A stretch of 64,000 bases of DNA, from the NCBI RefSeq assembly GCF_900105535.1, contig NZ_LT629779.1, positions 1 through 64,000 on the forward strand, read 5' to 3'. Source of the DNA: Pseudarthrobacter equi. GTDB taxonomy: Bacteria; Actinomycetota; Actinomycetes; Actinomycetales; Micrococcaceae. Position 1 is the first letter of the stretch; each line of letters starts with the position of its first letter. Under the pieces are notes generated by a model. That model saw nothing but the letters and a program-made list of their open reading frames with translations, had not been told where the DNA came from and made no database searches. The position numbers were made by a program, and so were the translations under genes. Below, piece by piece: positions 11,890 to 22,300 of the stretch.

Positions 11890-11917
11890 GCGAAATCGGT
11901 ACGGAGTGCCGGTTGCG

Positions 11918-12493
11918 CTAGATGCGGGTGCGGTGGAAGTTCAGGTGGCTCCGGCTGGCGGTCGGGCCGCGCTGGCCCTGGTAACGGTTGCCGTACTCAC
12001 CCTGGCCGTAGGGGTACTCCGCCGCGGAGCTTAGGCGGAAGAAGCAGAGCTGGCCGATCTTCATACCGGGCCACAGCTTGATGGGCAGCGTGGCCATGTT
12101 GGACAGTTCCAGCGTGACGTGGCCTGAAAAGCCGGGGTCAATGAAGCCTGCGGTGGAGTGCGTCAGGAGCCCCAAGCGGCCCAGCGAGGACTTGCCTTCC
12201 AGCCGGGCGGCGATGTCATCCGGGAGGGTGACGGTCTCGTAGGTGGAGCCCAGGACGAACTCGCCCGGGTGCAGGATGAAGGCCTCGTCCTGCTCAACCT
12301 CCACCAGCCGCGTCAGCTCCGGCTGCTCCTGCGCAGGATCGATGTGGGCGTACTTGTGGTTGTCGAAAAGCCTGAAGAACTTATCGATCCGGACGTCCAC
12401 CGACGACGGCTGCACCATCGCGGGCTCGAACGGTTCCAGCACGATCCGCTGGGAGTCTATTTCGGCACGAATATCGCGGTCTGAGATCAGCAC
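11918..12493 (-). CDS. dcd: dCTP deaminase, dUMP-forming
   Basis: The 191-residue protein from the GTG at 12493 matches the actinobacterial bifunctional dCTP deaminase/dUTPase, which turns dCTP into dUMP for thymidylate synthesis. Visible motifs: KSSLGR at 101-106, [20 protein letters not shown] with the catalytic Glu129, and a C-terminal tail [19 protein letters not shown] that closes over the nucleotide. It is one of the few genes left of 14.4 kb without a frameshift. In other actinobacteria dcd lies next to a tRNA-Gly(CCC) gene; here that tRNA is at 29623, separated by an inserted 14.4-kb element. Confidence 0.95.
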   Translation of the reverse strand: MLISDRDIRAEIDSQRIVLEPFEPAMVQPSSVDVRIDKFFRLFDNHKYAHIDPAQEQPELTRLVEVEQDEAFILHPGEFVLGSTYETVTLPDDIAARLEGKSSLGRLGLLTHSTAGFIDPGFSGHVTLELSNMATLPIKLWPGMKIGQLCFFRLSSAAEYPYGQGEYGNRYQGQRGPTASRSHLNFHRTRI

Positions 12494-12626
12494 CGTCCCA
12501 AATTACCGTATGGGATATCCACAGCCACATTCTTTCGTTGTTGCTGTTGTCCAGTGGGGCTAATGTTGCCTCAGATACACAGGCGCCGGATGGTCTCCCG
12601 GATGGCCCAACAGAGCTGGGGATGTT

Positions 12627-14408
12627 GTGAATAAATTAGTCGCGCCCTCTTTTATTGGCGTGCTCTGCGCGCTGGTGCTCGCCTCCTCGACGGCGGGGCC
12701 AGCCCGCTGCCATTGGATGCCGGCCAGCACGTGGCGGCCTCAGGACCGTCACGCGTGTCGCTGGGGGAGGCCACCGGGAACGGCGGCGGCTCCAGCACGG
12801 TGAACAGCACCACCGGCACCGCCCTCACCCCGGCTGTTGATCCGGACATCCGGGTGGCCTCGCCCACCGCGCCGCTGGACGTGGCACCGCCTACAGCTCC
12901 TGCGGCCGCCGCGGTGGGACCGGCGCTGGACATCAGGCCGGTCCAGGAACCGTCCCCGCGCCATCAGCCGATCCCACCGGCGCTTCGGGTCCCGCCACTG
13001 CGCTGCCCGCTGCCGGGGTCCCGTCCATACCCCCGCTGTGGGCACCTGACGCCGATCTGGCCTCCCCGCCGCCGGCAACATCCGGGCCCACTACTTCCGG
13101 GCCGGCAACGTCCGAATCACTGGCAGCGCCCCCGGCCACGGAGGCACTGGTCAAGGACAACAACTCCGCAGCGATCCTCACCGTCTTCACCAAGATCAAC
13201 GAGTACCGGGCGTCCAAGGGCTTGAATCCGGTGAAATACAACCCCACTGTGGCCGGCCTCTCCAGGAGTGGTCGGACAGCATTGCCTCCCGCGAGGTCAT
13301 TGAGCACCGCGCCAACTTCTGGACAGATCCGCGCGCCATGAACCCCAACAACGGCGCAGGCGAGGTCATCGCCATCCGGACAGACAGGGATGCCGCCCAG
13401 CTGGTGGAGTGGTGGAAGGGCTCCCCGGGGCACAACGCCATGCTCATTGACCCCCGGTTCAACGTCATGGGTGCAGGCATCTCGTACACCAACTCCACCT
13501 ACCAGATCTGGGTGTGGTGAACTTCTTCGGCTACACCACACTCCCGGCCGGCACCGTGGACTCACCCGGCGGGTCCGGCGGGTCCTCAGGGGGAGGCTCC
13601 GCTTTCCCAGCACCGGCACCCACCTTGTGCGATGCCACGGGGCGGCACATGCCTCCCACGCTGGACCTGCGTGCCGCGGCCATCACGGGGCCGGCGACCT
13701 TGTGTCCGTCAATTCTTCGGGCCAGCTGCTTAACAGGGCCTCAACAGGTGTCCGCACGTACGGCGCCGCCAAGGTCATCGGTTTCAGGCTTCACCGGGGC
13801 GAAGGAAGTCTTCGTCACCGATTGGGACCGGACGGCGCCTACGATCTCGTGACCCAGTGGACCAACGGGGACCTCACCCTGCACCGCGCATCGCCACCGG
13901 AGGGTTCCAGGCAGCAATCACCCTGGGGTCCGGCGGCTGGCAGTCCCTCACCCTTGCGGTGGGCGGCTGGTGCGCCAACAACAGGATGCCGCAGATCCTG
14001 GCCCTGGACAGCAGCGGGAACCTATTCCTGTACCCCAACAAGGGCACCACAGACCTCTCGGCAAGGGCATTGATCACAAGCGGCGTTAACGCGTCCCGCC
14101 TCGCGATGGTGGACTACGACGCAGACGGCTTCCAGGATGTCCTCGCCCTCCGCGCTGATGGCGCGGTACAGCTCTACCGGGGCTGGGGAACCACCACCCT
14201 CCGTGCCGAGGCGCGGCCTACGGTGGCCACCGGCTGGCAGGATGTCACAGGCATCAGGGCACTGAAGAACGTCACCGGCCTGAACTCCACCGGTATCGCG
14301 CTCCGCAGGGCTTCCGATGTTGTGCAGTACTGGGACCTCTCGGGCGGAAGCCTGGCGTCGCCGTCGAACATTGCAGGGCCCTGGACCGGCCAGCGGCTGG
14401 CGCAGTAA
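12627..14408 (+). pseudogene. Secreted CAP-domain protein with FG-GAP-like repeats, frameshifted
   Basis: The GTG at 12627 gives a signal peptide (VNKLVAPSFIGVLCALVLAS). After a Pro/Ala/Thr-rich linker comes a CAP/SCP domain (INEYRASKGLNPVKYNPTVA, HRANFW, GAGEVIAIRTD, GSPGHNAMLIDPRFNVMGAG), a Gly/Ser linker, and a C-terminal set of FG-GAP/VCBS-like beta-propeller repeats (VTDWDR..AYDLVTQWTNGD, MVDYDADGFQDVLALRADG). Frames change near 12705, 12955, 13265, 13515, 13640, 13700, 13790 and 13890. The corrected protein is about 590 residues and is exported. Such Micrococcaceae proteins have no assigned function. Confidence 0.8.
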
Positions 14409-14493
14409 GCACCAAACCGTAAGTACCAGGGCAGAAGGCGGAGAACCCTCACTGGGCCGGCGGCGGAAGCTGGTGGGCCGGGACGTCGCCTGG

Positions 14494-14955
14494 CTAGCTG
14501 ACGGTCTGCAGCTCCAGTACGTCCTTGAGCCGGTCCAGCTGGGATACCTCGGCGCGGACCCGTCGCTGGGCGATCTTATTCAGGAGGCCGAACCGGTCAA
14601 GGAAGGAGAACGAGCCTTCCGGCCGGGCTTCGAGCGCGTAGCGGAGCCGGGTGCCGTCGTTCTCGGTGCTGAGGTAGTAGCCGCCCGAACGGTTCGACGG
14701 GCCGGAGGTCACCCGGAACTGGATTTCGGCGCCGGGCCTGGCCTGGGTGATTTCCAGCTCGGCCGGAATGCTGAGCCCGGACCGCCCCGCCACCATCTTG
14801 CGGTACACGGCGCCTTTGGTGCCGGCAGAGCCCTGCACCAGCTTCACGCTCCGGACAGCTTCGCGCCACGTGGGCAAGTTGGTGGCGTCCAGCAGGTACA
14901 GGTACACGGCCATGGCGTCACGCCGGATGAGGACCTCGTGTTCTGCGGATGCCAT
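14494..14955 (-). CDS. SRPBCC-fold (polyketide cyclase/START-like) protein
   Basis: This 153-residue protein starts at the ATG at 14955 (MASAEHEVLIRRDAMAVYLY). The pattern of an early strand, two helices with NLPTWREAVRSVKLVQG, and a long C-terminal helix (FGLLNKIAQRRVRAEVSQLD) is that of the SRPBCC superfamily, which binds hydrophobic ligands in a deep cavity. No ligand can be inferred. It converges on the CAP-domain gene with 85 bp between stops. It is the first gene from the left, other than dcd, that reads without frame breaks. Confidence 0.8.
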   Translation of the reverse strand: MASAEHEVLIRRDAMAVYLYLLDATNLPTWREAVRSVKLVQGSAGTKGAVYRKMVAGRSGLSIPAELEITQARPGAEIQFRVTSGPSNRSGGYYLSTENDGTRLRYALEARPEGSFSFLDRFGLLNKIAQRRVRAEVSQLDRLKDVLELQTVS

Positions 14956-15192
14956 GGGGATCTTTCTGTGGTTGACGCCGGCATGCTGCCCGGACCGCCT
15001 CCCCCTGGCGCCACAGCATTCCGGTTCAGGTTAGCCAGCCCGCCGGGTGCCAACCTAGCCAGATGCGGCGACGTTATTGAAGAGTTACTGGATGACGTGC
15101 CGGACCTGGGACACGGCTGGAACTGCCGGCACCGTGGCCGGACCGCCGTTCCATCTGCGCTAAGCTAAGTTCTGCCCCGCAGATGCGGCGGC
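14956..15192. other. Intergenic: probable stranded 5' flank of the tRNA-Gly gene
   Basis: No gene is visible. Joining this sequence to 29629 and removing the element with one target copy recreates an upstream region running straight into the tRNA-Gly gene. The natural tRNA promoter therefore probably lies in this stretch, perhaps around CTAAGCTAAGTTC at 15159-15173, now 14.4 kb away from the gene it served. The promoter placement is an inference. Confidence 0.5.
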
Positions 15193-15201
15193 AACGCGGC
15201 T
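15193..15201. repeat. Left copy of 9-bp target-site duplication, AACGCGGCT
   Basis: The bases AACGCGGCT directly precede the left terminal repeat of the element, and the same nine bases directly follow the right one at 29620-29628. In the tRNA gene they cover three upstream bases and tRNA nucleotides 1-6. Confidence 0.85.
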
Positions 15202-15220
15202 GGGACTGGTCAATAATCCC
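15202..15220. repeat. Left terminal inverted repeat of the element
   Basis: The 19 bases read GGGACTG-GT-CAATAATCCC. The outer 7 and inner 10 bases are identical to the inverted right end, which has 14 bases rather than 2 between them. The first three and last three bases (GGG...CCC) also make each end weakly self-complementary. Confidence 0.8.
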
Positions 15221-15339
15221 CACAGACGCTAGAAGACGCAGTAGGCAAAATGCCCCAGAAACGCGTAATGCCCGTTTTGGGAACGCACTGCCAGACTCAC
15301 ACAGAAAATCATGTCGGTGTTAGGCGCTATCTTTGAAAC

Positions 15340-15720
15340 ATGGCTAAGAAACCGAACCCCGAGGTATGCGATATATACGTCGCTGACCCCACGGAGATCA
15401 ACGTTCGGGACGATCACAAAGAGAAGATCACCCGTCGATACGGAATTGCGGAAGCTTCAAAGAAGTCCTTTACCGTGCAAGCTATTGGACGCACCACGGA
15501 CGAACCACGGGCTGACGAGAAGATTGATCCCGTTCATTCCCCAAGAAATGATGACATTGGGTTGACTAAGGAAGGGTGGTGGATCGTTCGGTACCGCTGC
15601 ACGATCGGAAAGGCACTCTTCAAAGAGGATGTTCTGGACCACAGAGGTGAGCTTCTCGCTCCAGAGTCGGACGCATTCAATGACCTTTGGCACAAGAACT
15701 CTGTTCTCGGCTACTACTGA
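15340..15720 (+). CDS. Hypothetical protein, 126 residues
   Basis: The first gene of the island starts at the ATG at 15340 (MAKKPNPEVCDIYVADPTEI). It is hydrophilic and has no signal peptide, membrane segment or motif that I recognise. The C-terminal half contains WWIVRYRCTIGKALFKEDVL, a strand-rich stretch. It lies 42 bp upstream of the next plus-strand gene and may share its transcript. Function unknown. Confidence 0.55.
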   Translation: MAKKPNPEVCDIYVADPTEINVRDDHKEKITRRYGIAEASKKSFTVQAIGRTTDEPRADEKIDPVHSPRNDDIGLTKEGWWIVRYRCTIGKALFKEDVLDHRGELLAPESDAFNDLWHKNSVLGYY

Positions 15721-15762
15721 TACACTGATCTACTGCCCACTTCACAGATCGGCACGCCTGCA

Positions 15763-16653
15763 TTGAAACTCCTTGATCGCAGCCAGCTTCCCAGCGAGGC
15801 TGTCCGAATTATCGACGGCGGCACCCCCGCCGCACCAAAAGCTGGTGACGTGTGGGTGCTGGCAGATGAGATTCAAGACCTTGCTCTAGGTCTAATTACG
15901 CGTGTCCATGATTCCTTCGTGTCTATCCTTCCGATCACCTGCGATGCCGCCGAAGCTAGAGAGCCTGCTTCCATCGTTCGCGCCGCACAGTCGCCCATAA
16001 ATGCAGACATTGCAGTCTGGTCGCCTGCACCGACAGGGATCGGCATGCACCTTCTGGACCGTCGTATCGGGAACCTCTGCTCTGAAAGCGCAGCACTGAG
16101 ACTGGAACGATCAGCTTTCGACGACGACGTGGACAGCCCTTTTGAAATGGGCGCTGAAATGGAATCCGATGACACGACCCCATTCATCGACTTTTTGTTG
16201 AGCAGCTTTCGCAAGTTTTGCTTTGATTCGTGGCCGTCTGCCACGGCTGGAGAGGCGGTATTCAAGACAGAAGCTCTCATGGAAGCTGAAATGACCGCCA
16301 AGAAGATTCGTGAAAATTTGAACATTCCTGAACGCGGGGACGCTGCCGACCTCTTTCGCGGCGATGCGTTGCCGACTTCTGCACAGATATCCGTAATGCG
16401 CGAGATCACTGGTCTCACTGATTCCCAACTCCTTCGTCCGGTCAGCTCTGAAGTAGTAACCGAGTTGATGCAACCAACCCAGCGGGACAAAATCGTAAGC
16501 TTGGCAGAGCGCAGGGCGTTGAAGCAGCGTGATGCAAGAAACTTACTCATGCAGAATGCATTGATCGCAGCTCGCAGTTCCAAAGCTGGCGATGAACGAC
16601 AAGCGGCGCAAAACCGCATCGACGAAGCGTATTCGCGTCTGATGCAGGAGTAG
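15763..16653 (+). CDS. Unknown protein paired with an ImmA/IrrE-type protease gene
   Basis: The predicted 296-residue protein uses a TTG at 15763; a different start is possible because no clear ribosome site is seen. The N-terminal part (PKAGDVWVLADEIQDLALGL then SFVSILPIT) has the short-strand pattern of an SH3/PemK-like barrel; this is a weak structural guess. The middle is acidic and the C-terminus is a charged helical stretch (RALKQRDARNLLMQNALIAA). The stop is 6 bp before the ATG of the metalloprotease gene, so the two are almost certainly co-transcribed and probably act together. Confidence 0.65.
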   Translation: MKLLDRSQLPSEAVRIIDGGTPAAPKAGDVWVLADEIQDLALGLITRVHDSFVSILPITCDAAEAREPASIVRAAQSPINADIAVWSPAPTGIGMHLLDRRIGNLCSESAALRLERSAFDDDVDSPFEMGAEMESDDTTPFIDFLLSSFRKFCFDSWPSATAGEAVFKTEALMEAEMTAKKIRENLNIPERGDAADLFRGDALPTSAQISVMREITGLTDSQLLRPVSSEVVTELMQPTQRDKIVSLAERRALKQRDARNLLMQNALIAARSSKAGDERQAAQNRIDEAYSRLMQE

Positions 16654-16659
16654 CTGGCA

Positions 16660-17703
16660 ATGCTTACAACTCTTACTGATTACCGACTTTGGGCACTGCC
16701 CCGCAACTACGTGAAAATTGCCGACGCCATGATCCAAGAAATACTGGATTCCGGTGCGGTTTTTGAAGACATTGCGGACGCCCCTGTGGAGTATGTTGAA
16801 TCGCGTGGCGACCTTGACGTTATCTTCCATGAGCTGCGGGGAACCAAGGGATGCAATGTTCAGGCGTGCTATGACCCCTACATCGATCCTCCGGCAATCT
16901 TCGTCCACCTAAGCGGAAACACCGGGCGCGACAACTTCAGCGTGTTGCATGAACTTGCCCACCATCAACAACGAGTTGGCGACGCTTGGTCCGATATCAC
17001 TGAAGACATCACCGATCGAGCCTTCATAAAGGAACTTCGCGAGAAGGTCGCCAACAGTTTCGCGTCCAGACTTCTACTTCATGAGGATTTGATCGAGTCC
17101 GCGTTCGGTTCAGGACCTGTAACCGCCGCTGGGGTGAGATGGTTGTTCGATAACTCGGCAGCATCCATGCAGGCATGTCTCTATCGATCCCTTGAACTTG
17201 AAGGCAATAGGGTTGTCATGCAGACAGACTCTGACGGCAGGCTTTTCTTCAGCGCGGCAAATAGCGATGAACTATTCCCACCCCACAAGGATAAAACTCA
17301 GGAAGAGATTGCTCGCTCCTTCGAGCGTCTACAGGCTAGCGAGGACGGAAGCTTAGTTGTTCGTGGCGGGTACGGTATCCAGCACCTCAGCGGAAAGAGC
17401 TACACCAACGTTGTACTCGACATGGTTCTGTGCGACGGGTGCGTTCTCGTGATTGCCACCAAGGGACGCAGCGAGTACTTCGCCTTCAGTGACGACGGCG
17501 AGTACTACCAAGGCTCCGTCTGCCATGACAGCTTCCTGATTAAGGACTCTCCCGGTAGGTGTTCTACCTGTAACGAGCCGAAATGCTCGAAGTGTAAAGC
17601 CTGTGGATGCCCTGACAAGCAGCCTCCGCCATGCACCCGATGCTTCATGCTTTTGTCCGTTAATGACGTGCGTGCAGGGCGGACCGCACACGAAGATTGT
17701 TGA
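16660..17703 (+). CDS. ImmA/IrrE-family metallopeptidase with C-terminal Cys-rich tail
   Basis: The 347-residue protein has the zinc-protease motif HELAH at 97-101 in the context NFSVLHELAHHQQRVGD, followed by a downstream helix with E/D ligands, as in ImmA/IrrE (COG2856) proteases that cut repressors. Unusually, residues ~303-335 carry CSTC, CSKCKACGC and CTRC clusters, which look like one or two zinc ribbons. The usual fused or neighbouring HTH protein is not obvious; the partner is the 296-residue protein just upstream. In the island it may control or sense activation of the restriction or transposition genes. Role inferred. Confidence 0.75.
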   Translation: MLTTLTDYRLWALPRNYVKIADAMIQEILDSGAVFEDIADAPVEYVESRGDLDVIFHELRGTKGCNVQACYDPYIDPPAIFVHLSGNTGRDNFSVLHELAHHQQRVGDAWSDITEDITDRAFIKELREKVANSFASRLLLHEDLIESAFGSGPVTAAGVRWLFDNSAASMQACLYRSLELEGNRVVMQTDSDGRLFFSAANSDELFPPHKDKTQEEIARSFERLQASEDGSLVVRGGYGIQHLSGKSYTNVVLDMVLCDGCVLVIATKGRSEYFAFSDDGEYYQGSVCHDSFLIKDSPGRCSTCNEPKCSKCKACGCPDKQPPPCTRCFMLLSVNDVRAGRTAHEDC

Positions 17704-17788
17704 GGCAACGAAAATTGCCGCTGATACCGTGGTTCCCCAGCCAGACAATCGACAGAGACGCCATTGGTATTAAGACCACGGGAAACGC

Positions 17789-18334
17789 TTAGTAAAGCGC
17801 CGTATCCCATTTCAAAGCGCCCGCTGCGTGCCGTACCCCTCCTTCGCTCATGCTGCTGCCGCTGAAGTAGGACGTATTCCACTGCGGGACTTCTTCAGTT
17901 TCGGAAAACTCGCGATACCAGAGAGACAAGAACGTTCCCACGTTAGTGGCAGGAATGTTCAGCACGATTCTGCTGCCTCTACGGAAGATCGCCACGGGCG
18001 CACCTGCCGGGTTTTGAAACTCCACGGTGGAACCGCCGCAGTGAGGCGTAGCCTCCGCCATGACTACAACTGCCGGATCATAATGGTTACGCTCCAACAG
18101 CCAATAGTTCCCTTCCAGCTTCGTGAGGGACCAAGGCTCTTCACGCCCTACCTGTTTCCAGTCCTTGATCGCTACATCTAGAGCTTCAGTTGAGATTGCG
18201 TGGCTTGCCTCCGCTACCTTTTTGCTCTCTACTGCAACCTGTTTGCTTTCCTTCGAAACCTTGTAGGTGAGCCATGCGACGACGATCGTAAGAAGCGCGA
18301 TTACCGCCGTAGCGATCGTTATGACTTCAGTCAT
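17789..18334 (-). CDS. Membrane-anchored hypothetical protein downstream of the type I RM operon
   Basis: The 181-residue protein starts at 18334 (MTEVITIATAVIALLTIVVA), giving one N-terminal transmembrane helix followed by a charged coiled-coil-like segment (KVSKESKQVAVESKKVAEAS) and a ~110-residue beta-rich soluble domain. There is no signal cleavage site and no motif I recognise. It is the last gene of the minus-strand operon, 34 bp after the nuclease-like gene, and may be an accessory or immunity-type factor. Function unknown. Confidence 0.6.
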   Translation of the reverse strand: MTEVITIATAVIALLTIVVAWLTYKVSKESKQVAVESKKVAEASHAISTEALDVAIKDWKQVGREEPWSLTKLEGNYWLLERNHYDPAVVVMAEATPHCGGSTVEFQNPAGAPVAIFRRGSRIVLNIPATNVGTFLSLWYREFSETEEVPQWNTSYFSGSSMSEGGVRHAAGALKWDTALY

Positions 18335-18368
18335 ACACTGGTCCTGTTCTCATGTCATTGGATTCAAA

Positions 18369-19319
18369 CTATTTGATCGGAGATGAGAGGTCGAGATGAC
18401 CCAATTGAGCGCCAGCAGGGAAATCTTCTGACGACGTTACCGTTAGCACTTCTGGGCACTTTTCCACTCGCGCGGCGATTTCTTCCCCTAGAGCAAAAAA
18501 TCGTTCGTCTAGAAAAGAATCCAGATGTTTCGCCTGAACAACATCGATCCGCAATTGCAAATCCATCTTGTCCGTCTTGATGTGTCGCGTCACGTTCGAC
18601 CACGGCTTGCTGTGGGCTTCCAGTACATCAGCCTCTGTATCCACCTCGAATATGTCGTTTGAGGTAACGAGTATCGGAAGCGTCAAGCGGTTGAGCGAAA
18701 AGTTGGTATCTGGATTGAAGACGCCACGGGCTACCGTTCTTTTCGAGACGCTTTGCACTGCTTTAGCCATGGGCATGACGATTCCGTTGAACATATGGTC
18801 GTTATCAGCTATCCATTCCTTCTTTCGCTCCATGACTACGAGTTGATTGCCAATAAAGCTATCAGCGCTCGGACTGCCGGGAGCGGAAGCGAGGTCTAAA
18901 ACGCTCCAGACCGAGCGGCGGGTGGAGCCTCTACTCGCCGTGCTTGGAGGAACTGGCGGAATAGGTATGGAAATACCCTCGTGCGCATAAAACTTTGCAC
19001 CGAAAGGGACCCGCGCCTTTTCGGTGTCCTTTGCAGCCCTTCCGACTATCACGTACGGCGACTTCGGATTCTTGCACTCAATCAGTAATTGGATGCCGAA
19101 AACGATGCGTCGGCTCTCATGTGTATAGAACTGCTTATAACCCCACACATCGATCTCACGGGATTTACCTTCGTCGGGGTCCTCATACGCACGAGACACC
19201 TCACACTGAATGTCGCGCTTCTCTAGCACCTTTCGAACGTCTTGTTCAAGGATGAAACCAGTCTGACGAAGGGCAGCGATTACGTCTTCTGATGATGGTC
19301 CGGAGTTGAGTTGGTTCAT
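18369..19319 (-). CDS. PD-(D/E)XK nuclease-like protein of the type I RM operon
   Basis: The 316-residue protein begins MNQLNSGPSSEDVIAALRQT. The segment SREIDVWGYKQF (Asp57) followed by FGIQLLIECKNPKSP (Glu81-X-Lys83) is the core pattern of a restriction-endonuclease-fold (PD-(D/E)XK) active site. Its ATG overlaps the hsdR stop (ATGA), so it is translationally coupled to the type I enzyme. Standard type I loci have no such fourth gene. It could be a separate nuclease effector, a DNA-end sensor or a regulator of HsdR. Function inferred only from the fold motif and position. Confidence 0.7.
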   Translation of the reverse strand: MNQLNSGPSSEDVIAALRQTGFILEQDVRKVLEKRDIQCEVSRAYEDPDEGKSREIDVWGYKQFYTHESRRIVFGIQLLIECKNPKSPYVIVGRAAKDTEKARVPFGAKFYAHEGISIPIPPVPPSTASRGSTRRSVWSVLDLASAPGSPSADSFIGNQLVVMERKKEWIADNDHMFNGIVMPMAKAVQSVSKRTVARGVFNPDTNFSLNRLTLPILVTSNDIFEVDTEADVLEAHSKPWSNVTRHIKTDKMDLQLRIDVVQAKHLDSFLDERFFALGEEIAARVEKCPEVLTVTSSEDFPAGAQLGHLDLSSPIK

Positions 19320-22300
19320 GCCGCTTCCTCATCCCGAAGCTTCTCGAAAAGCCCCATCTTCTTGAGCAACTCCACCATCTCGCCCACCTTGTCGGAGGAC
19401 AGGACCCAGCCAATACCCTTGGCGTGCTGCTCCCCTGCCTCGATGACAGAATCCTCGACGGTAGTCAGAATCTTGGGTGACGAGTAGAAGTCCACCTTGC
19501 CGTTCGCCTGCGCCTGACCCCGCAGCGTTCGGTTCTCCAGTGCCTTGTTCAGCACGCTCTCTGCCACGGAGAGCTGGTCGGCATCGGTCAGTCCAGAACC
19601 CTCAAAGAAGGTGTTCATCTGGTCAATGATCTCCGCCCACTTTGCCTTCTTGACTTCGTGGGCTGAACCGGTTCCAGCAGCCGTCAGCGGGTCGAGAGGT
19701 ATGGACTCATCACCTGACAGCTTCAGGTCAGCCTTTTCCTGCTTCTTGAGCTTGTAGTGAGTCATCACTACCTCGGACAGGTCAACTGTCGTTCTGTCCT
19801 GATTCTCCGAGCTGATTACACGCGCGAGCAGCTTGTAGAAAATCGACCGCTTCTCCAGATCGGTGTCTTGATAGTCGATGATTTGCGACAGGAAGTCGTA
19901 AGCGCGGATGAAGCTGCCAAGGTCCTTACGGAACAGGTCCAGCGCGTCCTGTGCAGTCTTGTCGCCGTCTTCCCGCGCCTTCTGGTAGCGAACCCGGAAC
20001 CGTGACTGCGCAGGCGCTACAAAGCCCTTCAGCTTCTCATGAGTGGTCTTCCCAACCCACGCGGCAGCCGTCGCCTCGACCTCGCTGATCTCGTAGATAC
20101 CAGCGCTATCCAGCTTCGCTTGGAGGTCATGCACGATGTCCGGATCAGTGACCGCAGAAAGTTCGGCTTCCTTGTGGTACTGCTGGAACGCGGCAAGGAT
20201 TTCCGCCGGGTCATTCACAAAGTCGACGATGAACGTTTGGTCCTTGCCGGGAGTCACTCGGTTCAAGCGTGAGAGGGTCTGCACGGCAGTGATGCCAGAC
20301 AGTTTCTTGTCCACGTACATCGCAACAAGCAACGGCTGATCAAAGCCAGTCTGGAACTTATTGGCAACCAGCATGATCTGGTACTCATCGGTGTTGAATG
20401 CCTTCGGAAGCTCACGCCCCTTGAGACCGGGGTTCATCGTGTGCTCATTTAGCTTGCCGATGCCGGATTCGTCGTCGATTATGTCGCCCGAGAATGCGAC
20501 GAGCGTTGCCAAGTCCTTGTAGCCCTTGTCGGCAATGTACTTATCGATAGCCACCTTGTAGCGGACAGCTTCCTTCCGGGAGCCAGTAACAACCATGGAC
20601 TTCGCACGCCCTGCGAGGTGGTGACGCACATTGGAGCGAAAATGCTCCACGACGACGGCAACTTTTTGACTGATGTTATATGGGTGAAGTTTCACCCAGC
20701 GCATCAATTCCTTGACGGCTTCAGACTTCTCGATCGTCGTCTCGTCAGAGTCGTAGTCCACGCCGTTGTGCGCGAGCTTGAACGCCATCTTGTAAGGCGT
20801 GTAGTTCTTCAGCACATCGAGGATGAAGCCTTCCTCAATTGCCTGCTGCATCGAGTACAGGTGGAAGGGCGCGGGTAGTCCGGCTTCGTTGGGACGCCCG
20901 AACAGCTCCAGCGTCTTAGCCTTCGGCGTTGCGGTGAATGCGAAGAACGACAGGTTCTTGCTTTCCGCGCGCTTGTTCATTTCTTCTGCGAGCACGTCTT
21001 CTGTGGAAAGCTCAGCTTCCGGATCGACTTCAGCGTCGACGGCGGCTTCATTGCCGGAGGTCAGAACCTTCTTCAGGTTCTTCGCTGCGTCACCGGACTG
21101 TGAGCTATGCGCCTCGTCCGCGATGATGGCGTACGACTTGCCCTTCAGTCCCTTGTTTTTGGCGATCTCATCAAGAGCGAAGGGGAAGGTCTGGAGCGTC
21201 ACACCAATAATTTGGGTGCCACCAAGAAGTGCCTTGGAAAGTGCCTTCGACTTTGCGCCGCCAGTGGAGGTAATGGCTTCAAATACCCCATCCACCTTGT
21301 TGAGCTGCTTGACAGCATCCTGCAACTGCCCATCCAGTACCTTGCGGTCACTGATCACGATCACGGCATCGAACATCTTCTTGCCATCGGCATCGTGCAG
21401 GGAGTTGAGCCGGTGAGCAGTCCATGCGATGGAGTTTGTTTTGCCAGAACCAGCAGAGTGCTGGATCAAGTACCGGTGTCCCGGTCCTTCGGCGGCAGCA
21501 GTTTCCGCCAGCTTGTTTACCGCTTCCCACTGGTGGTAGCGCGGGAACAGCAATGATTCGTTCTTGGTCTTCTCGCCCGTGATCGGGTCCGTCTTCTCCT
21601 CAACGTGCAGGTGCATGAACTTACTGATGATGGTCAGCCAAGAATCGCGTTCAAGAACCCGCTCCCACATGTAACTCGTCTCCGAGCCGTTGGGGTTGAC
21701 CGGGTTGCCCTTGTGCCCGTCATTGCCCATGTTGAAGGGGAGGAAACGCGTCTTCGCGCCGCGCAGATGTGTGGTCATGAAACACTCGGCGTTAGACATG
21801 GCAAAGTGCACTAACGCTCTATGCCCGAACGAGAACAGCGGTTCACGCTGCCGCGTGACGGCATCCACGGGGAGACGGTTTGTCTTGTACTGGTCCATCG
21901 CGTCTTGCACCGTCTGGGTGAAGTCCGTCTTCAACTCCATAGTGGCGACAGGAATGCCGTTGACGAAGAAGACGAGATCGACGCTGTTCTGGTTGCTGGT
22001 GGAGTAGTAGACCTGCCGCATGACGCGCAGACGAATTTTCGCGTAGTCGGCGGTGGTCTTCGGGTTCTTGTCGTCGTTGGGCTTCAATTGCGACATGCGG
22101 AACGAAGCTGGCGTCGCCTTGAACCCATTTCGGAGAACAGCGAGGGTGCCGCCCCCTGATTCCAGTGGGGCATCGAGCACCTTGACGAGCCGGGTGAGCA
22201 GCCGTTTGAAAGACTTGTTCTGCACGTCCGGGGAGTCAGTTGGCTTGACGATCTTCTCAAGCTCTTCGGGCTGGGTGTCCGTCAACCATCCGCGCACGTC

